A stretch of 64,000 nucleotides of DNA from Branchiostoma floridae (taxonomy: Eukaryota > Chordata > Leptocardii > Amphioxiformes > Branchiostomatidae), in the NCBI RefSeq assembly GCF_000003815.2, contig NC_049981.1, positions 9,630,649 to 9,694,648 on the forward strand. The letters run 5' to 3'. The translations under genes and the position numbers were made by a program. Positions 57,159-64,000 of the stretch are shown here, piece by piece (within the stretch, counting starts at the first letter, position 1; every line of letters begins with the position of its first letter). The notes under the pieces were generated by a model that was given only the letters and a program-made list of their open reading frames with translations, was not told the origin of the DNA and searched no databases.

Positions 57159-57402
57159 CCTTTTTCAGGCCACAGGGACAGTGGGTTGCTATCCACTGTG
57201 TCTAGGGCTAATGAAAATAGATTCCAATACAGACACAGCTGAAGTCAAGTTCCCATTTCTACTCCTGCATGGGTGGAGTGAGGAAAGTCGTGTAAAAAGT
57301 GCCTTTCTCAAGGGCAAAACATCCGTTTCATGTCGGGAGATTTGAAACCAAGACCTCTAGTTCTGGGCCCAAACACCCTAACCGTTACGCAAACACGATG
57401 CC
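57135..57402 (-). mobile_element. tRNA-derived SINE, minus strand
   Basis: On the minus strand: head with A-box-like gcgtaacggttagggtg and B-box-like ggtttcaaatctcc (complement at 57336-57349), then cccttgagaaaggcactttt, cctcactccacccatgcagg and a ggcctgaaaaaggctacggg tail. This is the most complete SINE here. Confidence 0.75.
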
Positions 57403-57740
57403 AAATCTGCTTTAGGCCAGAATTAAATAATTCATTTTTTCTCATTTCAAAGAGAAATCATGACAAAGCTGTTCCTATCCATCTTGAGAAGCTTTCTTTA
57501 TGTCTCATTCACTGCAAACTCCAGCAATAGCTGCTATCTTGGCACTTTATCCAAGGACAGTCGATGTAATGTTGATGTTGTCTTCCCAACTGCTCTGCAA
57601 TTCTAACAAGGATTGGTAAATATAACTTCTTTGAAGTTCAAGGTGCCAGAATTTCTGTCAACAGTAATAGTGAGCATCTGATAAGCTACTTGTGTTGTCT
57701 GACGCTGCTGTCAATCAAATGTGTTGCCATGGGTACATAC

Positions 57741-57929
57741 CTTGAAGCATTGTGAGTAAAGCTCATTATCAGAAGCATCAGGAATTGTGCAGTTCCACTT
57801 AAGCTGTGTTTAGCATTGCCGCGGGGCTTTCCACACTGGTTGTAGACGATTCCATCTTTACAGGGTGCTGAAGTCAATTCATGATAAGTAGGAAAACAAG
57901 CTACTTCTTCAATATTGCAGTAGCATGTA
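57741..57929 (-). pseudogene. TIL-like cysteine-rich exon with apparent frameshift
   Basis: On the minus strand, strong splice sites (acceptor tttctcttgtttag, donor aag then gtatgt) bound 189 nt. The first frame reads CYCNIEEVACFP and then PCKDGIVYNQCGKP. The latter matches the start of a trypsin-inhibitor-like (TIL) domain (C..G.VY..CG.PC), as found after VWD/C8 modules in secreted mucin-like proteins. After that the cysteine pattern continues only in another frame (WNCTIPDASDNELYSQCFK), which ends flush with the donor. The position of the expected next cysteine codon reads CGC instead of TGC. A single-base deletion or assembly indel near 57815-57830 would explain it. Isolated exon; no partner exons secured. 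Confidence 0.42.
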
Positions 57930-58925
57930 CTAAACAAGAGAAATATCAAATACATTAATTTTACATTTTAGCATTAGACTTTTATAGACTAGAGAAGTTG
58001 CTTACTGTTTTACCTGTCATTTTTTGTCACTTGCAACTAGCCCTTCAGCAAGAATTTGGAATAAACTTTATTTATGATATTTATCTATTAAAGTGAAGTT
58101 CCACTGCAGTACTGTAGGAAGCCACTAGGAGGCCCATTATGTTCACTTGACCTCCATTTTTCCTACCCTTACCCATGTACCAAGCTTTTTTTAGTTATGT
58201 AGTCCAGACACACAAGCACACACGCACGCATGCACGGCACCAAAAACTTCTTGGCAAAGTCAATAATCATGTCCATATTTTATATCTATTGTATAGAGTC
58301 AGTAATACAACTGACTTCAACATAGCTAGGGAATTGGCCATGTTACAATTGCTTTCATCCAAAAATATCCTTCCAGAATTATGTCCTTTCCTGTAATCAC
58401 CCACTCTGTGACCGTATTTCACTTTCAAGTACACAAAAGCGTCCCAGGGAAACACACTTTCCATCTCAGAAGGCAAAGTTCAGGAATGTTATTTCCCATC
58501 AAAGAACAAGGGTCATGTATGGCCAGCTAATATGTTTGAAAATGTGTCAGTTTTATGACAGAGGCTTGGCGATGCTGTCACCATAAAAAAGAAAGAGGGA
58601 TTCTATAATGGGGCTATGGGATTTTATATGCATATCAACAGAGAATCACATCTTTGGCAATTGGAAAAGCAACTTGTTATGGTAAGTATGGTAAACAAAG
58701 TTGTTTGTTTGTTTGTATTGCATATTCAAGTGGCAGATGAACACCACATTGCATTATAACCTGGTAAACACCCTTATACTGTGCTACTGAAGAGTACAAA
58801 CAGCATATCCAGATTTGATTGATCCGCTAAAGGGCATGAAAAGTGTGGTATCTTTATGGGCTCAAGGTGTGGCTCTCTCCAAACATGGGATCTCCATTGA
58901 ACGTCTTTTCTAAGGGACTAACCAA
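57930..58925. other. No supported gene
   Basis: AT-rich, with a short (ac)n-type run near 58207-58232 (acacaagcacacacgcacgc) and an (agttgtttgtttg) run near 58697. A minus frame at 58267-58476 has no domain. Confidence 0.35.
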
Positions 58926-58927
58926 AG

Positions 58928-59275
58928 CTCACTCACTCACTCACTCACGGCCCATAACCACAGTGGTCATAGGGGCTCCATGACATCCATCAGCGGTGAT
59001 CTTTGCCCATCTTGCTCTGTCCTCTGATCAGTTGTTCAGTGCTTAGGCCAGTCCAGACCTTTATGTTGTCGAGCCACGTCTTCCTTGGTCTACCTTGTTT
59101 CCTCCCTCCTGCTACTGTACCTTGTAGTATGGTCTTAGCAAGAGTGTTGTGTTGGCATATGTGGCCAAACCAGTTCAGTTTCCGACGCTTGACCGTTGAC
59201 ATGAGTGGTTCCTGCTTGCCACATGCTGCCTCCGCTTGCTGATGTACCAATCTGTTTGTCCTCCGTTTAACAGGG
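58928..59275 (-). mobile_element. Non-LTR retrotransposon 3' end (5'-truncated)
   Basis: The minus-strand frame contains KQEPLMSTVKRRKLNWFGHI, then GGRKQGRPRKTWLDNI and VWTGLS, the conserved tail that follows the reverse transcriptase in RTE/CR1-type elements. About ten codons before the end the family pattern (EDRARWAKI) continues in another frame, so the copy has a frameshift near 59020. The element ends in a tandem (GTGA)n tail (complement at 58928-58948), typical of such 3' ends. Roughly 90 codons survive of an ORF that normally exceeds 900, so it is inactive. Confidence 0.85.
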
Positions 59276-59458
59276 AGGAGATGCCGAGGTTTTCACCAGG
59301 TGCTAGTGTTGAAGTCCTGAAAGGCATTCTATCTCTGAAACAATAAAGACTAAGGAGCCATGGGCATTGGTGATTCAACATTTTAATGTTTTTGCTTCAA
59401 ATAACAATTAACACTGAATATTGGCATCCATTCTTTTTGCCGTATATTTACATCACTC
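59276..59458. other. Flank of truncated retrotransposon, nothing recognised
   Basis: No feature seen. The retrotransposon frame meets a stop just upstream (minus-strand TGA near 59300). Confidence 0.4.
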
Positions 59459-59660
59459 GTGACATTCCACAAGTAAACACACCAGAAAATCATCGGAAAA
59501 AAAAACTGCGCAAAACTCAGGACTTCTCAGAGCTTCAGGACTATTCCATTTACAGGAAGGGGATGACAAAAAAGTAGGAAGACAGTAAACATTTTGTACA
59601 TTTCTATCATTGGAGGTTCCTTTACAATTTCAATTTCATATTTGTTTTATTTTTAAATTT
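59459..59660 (+). repeat. ~200-bp direct repeat, copy 1
   Basis: Near-identical to 60708-60905: cattccacaagtaaacacac, ctgcgcaaaactcaggactt, ccatttacaggaaggggatg, acattttgtacatttctatc and tttacaatttca recur with a few substitutions, a C-run expansion in copy 2 and small indels. The copies are 1.25 kb apart and in the same orientation. Confidence 0.9.
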
Positions 59661-60607
59661 CATGTTAAACAATCAACTTTGATTCCCATGTCATCGGTAA
59701 TTTTATACACTGGGACACGTTAAAGGAAGTTGCCAATGATTTCTACAAAGTCAAAAACAAGCAGTATTTATACTCAACAATTTCAACTTCAAAGTAGCTT
59801 TTCAGCATAAAAAGATTTCACTGATACTCCTTTCCACATGTTACATAGTGCACAACGTCTTCTAAAAGGCCGCAACTTTTTCTAAAACTCGTTGGAAGAA
59901 AAGATTAGTTTGATATACATCTTGTAGATGTATTATAGCATGAAGAAATGACACAAACATATAAAATATAAGTTTTATCTTTTTGCTTTCTCAAGTCCTC
60001 TATCAAATCAAAGAAATCCTGTGAAATGTGAAAATACCAAACAGCACAATTATTGTATCGATGATACAACACCATACTTCATACTACAAGACTAATACAT
60101 GACTAAATTAATCACAGTTCAACTTTTATTAAGAAGAACAAATACATTATATGCCTGACAAGATTAGTTACAAATATAGCACACTATTGAAATCCATTTC
60201 ATCATACATAACATACACACGTCATAAGCTGCTTCAAAATCAATGTAACATTTAAAAAAAATTAAAATAGCAAAAGTAATAAGCCTACTACATTATTAGT
60301 GCACATTATTGTCTAGTATGGCACATTCAATGTTGCCTGTGATAACTTAAGGTAAGCAAGTTGATATGACATACAGATTAACCCATTAACTTTACACAAA
60401 ACTTATTAACTTGTTCACCATTATTACCAAATCAATTGGCCTTTTCAAACCAACATTCGTTCAGTGCAGTTCAATGGCATATCTATAACTTACCCCAATA
60501 ACATTATTTTACAATGTCATAAACGTAACAGTTATTGCAAGACTCTGCACATGATACATGTATATGTTTCTTATATTCAATAAATTCAAATATACCATAA
60601 GTCAGGG
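59661..60607. other. AT-rich spacer between direct repeats
   Basis: Very AT-rich; no open frame worth noting and no repeat recognised. Confidence 0.4.
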
Positions 60608-60610
60608 TTA

Positions 60611-61120
60611 GGCCATGTGGATTGGATTATATGGATGACATCTGCACATGCATCGATTTTCACCCTGTAAATCATACAAATCAGCTACAAAATGAGCATA
60701 TAGATTACATTCCACAAGTAAACACACCAGAAAATCACCCCCCCCCCCAAAAAAAAACAACTGCGCAAAACTCAGGACTTCTCAGAGCTCCAGGACTATT
60801 CCATTAACAGGAAGGGGATGACAAAAAAGTAAGACGACAGTGAACATTTTGTACATTTCTATCATTGGGGGTTCCTTTACAATGTCATATTTGTTTTATT
60901 AAAAAAATTATTAATGTGAAAGTAAGCCAAACTCGAATCCAAAGAAGATGAGAAAGAACAAAAAGCGAAGAATTCATAATCTGGTATATCATACTTCGTG
61001 CCTTGAGAATTGGTAAACCTTCCTGACCATCTGGACAATTTTTTTTTTTTTTACACACACTCGCATCAGCATTGGGATTCCCAAAGAATGTCATCCATAT
61101 ACAATCAAGTCATCATGGCC
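60611..61120. mobile_element. Harbinger-like MITE carrying direct-repeat copy 2
   Basis: Ends ggccatgtggattgg and, inverted, ggccatgatgacttg, both leading into an inverted atatggatgacat. TTA lies just outside each end (60608-60610 and 61121-61123). Length 510 bp. The imperfect TIRs make it older than the element at 4542-4908. Bases 60708-60905 inside it duplicate 59459-59660. A partial relative of the left end is at about 29488-29610. Confidence 0.7.
60708..60905 (+). repeat. ~200-bp direct repeat, copy 2
   Basis: Second copy of the block at 59459-59660, lying inside the TIR-bounded element. It contains a C run (about 60738-60748) followed by an A run absent from copy 1. Confidence 0.9.
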
Positions 61121-61123
61121 TTA

Positions 61124-62760
61124 GTCTAAATCATTGACATTGTAGAAAAGAAGGCTCAAGCCCGTTATACATAGCCAACCATGGCCTCCTGACCTTCTCC
61201 AGACTGTGGTTGGGAATTAGTCATGTCATCTGTAGTTGGGAGTTGGTCAGTCAGGTTGCCTACTTGTCTTTAATCAAATTAATTTGAACCAATGAATTTC
61301 AAAATATAAAAGTTGTAAAAGTCACATTCTGCTTGGATGCGATCAGAGGAGTGCACTGCAGCTAGAATTGGATGGATTCCAGACTACTTCCAACCCAACA
61401 TTGACCTTGGTTAGGCAGTGATCCGTCATGGGAAGGTATCGAATGTGTGACAGGGCTTTACCAGTATACCCCACCCCCCATCTTTGTCACATGAACACAA
61501 AAGAACCTCCCTCTCCCCTTCCTCCATATTTGTACATTACAGAAAATACATGCTGAAGCCCCTCATGGCATGACGTTGTACATAAAGACAGAACTTCTAT
61601 TTTTTCTACCATTCCTTCCACTGCCCTGGATGTACATCAACACATGGTCAGTTGCCCCCCTCCCTCCTTTGAAAGGACTGTACAAAGTAATTAGTGAGTA
61701 ATTAGTGTTGGGAGGAATTAGGAATGTCATTAAGTCCAAGGTCAGTCCAAGGTGATGCTCACTTCCATCGCATTTTCTAATTAACGAAGACTGCCAACAG
61801 GGATTTGAGTTGCTTGACAAAGAGGTTTTTCCCTGTTTTCTGTCTGACAAACTTGTCTTGGACAAGTTGTTCAATGTTTCTTCACCAACCCAGCCCACAT
61901 TGAAGCCCCCCCTCTATATTAACACTGGTAGGTGCAGAAGTATAGCATAGTGTCCTATACACAGTCACTACAAGTTCAGCAGAATTCTAGGTACACACTA
62001 CATCAAAAACTGTACAACGTTTCTTTTTCCAGATACACACACCTTGCCACTGCGTTGAGGCACAGTTATCACCCAAATTATGGTGACTATCGTATAATAG
62101 TTTCCCACAAGCCACAGATAATTTACAATTCCAATTATCATAAAAATTCATAGAGAAACAGTAATCCAACACGCGTGCATATACTTTGATGCAAGCAGTA
62201 CATTTCTGTTCAGGAGACAAGGAACAACCTGAACGGTCATTTGGAGTTAAACACCAGGAATTACTGAGAATATACCCCACTTGACAACCAATTAGAATAG
62301 ACTGATTTGTACTATCCTGATATATGAATGCTCTAAGTTTCCACCATTTGAATGTGAAAACTTCATAATAAGATGTTAATCATCAGCAGTAAAATGTTTT
62401 CCATATTCAAGTAAATCATCAAAACAATTACAAAGATAAGATCCTTTTGCAGTACATCACCTAAAATTGCAAATTCATGATGCCATAAATTTTTCCATTA
62501 ATCATTAAGTGCCCTGATATTTGAATCTGCAGGTTTTTTTGCAAGATGTATTTTTTCGACCTCTCAAAATGAAGAACGTCAAAGTTGGTTACATATGTTG
62601 GTGCAAGATTTTGTTTCTCTTCGTATTTATATACAAGAGCTGTCAGAGAGCTGTCTGAGGTGCTGACCCACAGGCTGCTGTCCCAAGACTGTGTTTTGAA
62701 CAGCATTGCAAGCATGGCTGTTCTCTGGACCAACCGACAAGCAAAGGTGTGCCAGTCACC
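61124..62760. other. No secure gene; cysteine-rich minus frame noted
   Basis: Minus frames at 61563-61898 (111 codons), 61987-62280 (97 codons, about 11 cysteines) and 62461-62802 (113 codons) are open. None shows paired splice sites or a family pattern. The direct duplication aggtcagtccaaggt near 61737 is minor. Confidence 0.3.
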
Positions 62761-63690
62761 AGTGTAGGAGCTGTCTATGCTGAAGTAGTTGTAGCTGTCC
62801 ATGAACAGCTACTAGAGCTATCCATAGCCCAGGCATTGCTATTACAGCTTTCTATGATACTGAAGCAGCTATTAGATGTTCCCATTGTTTAGAGGTGCCC
62901 GCCATACTGAAACAGATACTACAGCTGCCCTCAGTACTGGGACAGCTGTTGCTATACATTGAACAGAAACAGCTATAGAGCTTTCCATGGTACAGCATTT
63001 TAGAACTGTCCATGTTTAACAGTTAATTAACAGCTGTCCATGGTATTGAAAAGGGTATTAGAGCTGCCCACAGTACTGAAACAGGTACTGCTGTACATTG
63101 CATTGTAACAGCTATTAGAGCTCTCCATGGTACTGTAACAGCCATTAGAGCTGTCCTCGGTACTGAAAATGCTATAATACAGCTTTCCACCAGCAGCTGT
63201 TGGAGATGCCTATAGTGCTGAATCAGAATTTAGAGCTGCCCACCATACTGAAACAGATATCACAACTGTCTACAGTACTGGAACAGCTGTTGCGGTACTG
63301 TAACAGCTGTTGTTGTACATTGAGCTGAAACAGCTATAGAGCTCTCCATTGTACTTAGACAGCATTCCAGAGATGTCTATGGTACCAAAGTGGCTATTAC
63401 AGCTGTCTATGGTACTGAACCAGCTATTACAGCTGTCCATGGCACTGAACCAGCTTTTAGAGCTGCCAACAGTACTAAAATAGGTACTTGTACTGTAACA
63501 GCTATTGGAGATCTCCATGGTACTGAAAATGCTATAATACAGCTGTCCACTGCACTGAAGCAGCGGCTGGAGATGCCCAGTGTACTGGATCAGAATTTAG
63601 AGCTGCCCACCATACTGAAACAGATATTACAGCTGTCCACAGCACTGAAACAACTGTTTCTGTCCATTGTACTGAAACAGCTTGACAGTC
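62761..63690. repeat. 30-bp minisatellite, degenerate, ~30 units
   Basis: The unit ggtactgaaccagctattac followed by agctgtccat repeats with many substitutions and dropouts. It is clearest at 63385-63475, where successive units are exactly 30 bp. Because 30 is divisible by three, frames stay open on both strands (82 codons minus at 63270-63518; 127 codons + at 63390-63773) and read as 10-residue repeats. They start and end arbitrarily and are not evidence of a gene. Confidence 0.88.
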
Positions 63691-64000
63691 ACACAGTCTC
63701 TATATGCCAAAGGCCACAACACTTCCCCACACATTATACTGAAAACTTTTTCAAAAGCTCCCATGACCTTTAAGTTAGTAAGTTACGATAAAGTTGTGCA
63801 AAGAATCTCAGTTCTGTCAATATACTACAAATTGGCACATTTTCCATCTATGCTAAGACCACTGCCAGTTTTATACTTTCTTTCCAAAAGTGCAGAAAAA
63901 AATCTTTTTTTATAAGACACCACATGAAAAGCTTGATACTTCATAATCATAGCTGAATAACTTTCTACATTCAAAGCCATTTTAGTTGCCCTTTGAGGAC
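63691..64000. other. Nothing recognised to window end
   Basis: AT-rich DNA after the minisatellite; no exon or element seen. Confidence 0.4.

Noticed and set aside
59003-59242. 79-codon + frame
   Set aside because: It is the antisense shadow of the non-LTR retrotransposon tail on the minus strand.
59459-60905. LTR retrotransposon bounded by 200-bp direct repeats
   Set aside because: The repeats lack TG..CA ends, primer-binding site and polypurine tract; the interior has no coding sequence and copy 2 lies inside a TIR element.
1-64000. CRISPR array, prokaryotic operon or phage
   Set aside because: Repeat periods, introns, SINEs and MITEs all indicate animal nuclear DNA; no regular short repeats with unique spacers.

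Overview
This window looks like gene-poor DNA from an invertebrate deuterostome, most likely a cephalochordate (amphioxus, Branchiostoma-like). That is inference, not a database match. It rests on one spliced chordate-type gene with short exons and 0.4-3.2 kb introns, dense short non-autonomous DNA transposons, tRNA-derived SINEs with spacers resembling ones I associate with amphioxus, many unrelated mid-length tandem repeats, and an AT-rich background broken by a few CpG-rich islands. Most long open frames in the window are chance or repeat shadows; there are no prokaryotic operons, CRISPR arrays or phage.

The one clear gene is an ephrin on the + strand at 41285-48636. Five exons with consensus splice sites give 212 contiguous residues: nearly the whole Eph-receptor-binding domain with its four canonical cysteines, a short linker, and a C-terminal hydrophobic tail typical of a GPI-anchor signal. 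The receptor-binding loop and the residues after it are ephrin-B-like, while the tail is ephrin-A-like. A second good splice acceptor 117 nt before exon 4 stays in frame and would add a 39-residue segment with a hydrophobic stretch. The signal-peptide exon was not found and probably lies upstream, in this window or beyond it.

Layout. 0-9.7 kb: intergenic or first-intron DNA with a degenerate 60-bp repeat, a SINE, a Harbinger-type MITE and a four-copy dispersed repeat. 9.7-11.8 kb: a 633-bp duplicated element ending in about four 163-bp tandem units. 11.8-25 kb: SINE and MITE remnants, a 100-N assembly gap (16487-16586) and a 680-bp CACTA-type element (19676-20355). 25.2-26.5 kb: a CpG-rich, promoter-like island. 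26.5-41.3 kb: repeats and unannotated DNA. 41.3-48.6 kb: the ephrin exons, whose introns carry 122-bp and about 150-bp tandem arrays and a CpG-rich block. 48.7-56 kb: probable 3' UTR, then a Tc1/mariner-like MITE, a palindromic MITE nested in an older repeat, and doubtful coding fragments. 56-58 kb: a possible gene region with a signal-peptide ORF on + and two well-spliced candidate exons on -, one resembling a frameshifted TIL-type cysteine-rich domain. 58.9-61.1 kb: a non-LTR retrotransposon 3' end and another Harbinger-like MITE. 62.8-63.7 kb: a 30-bp minisatellite.
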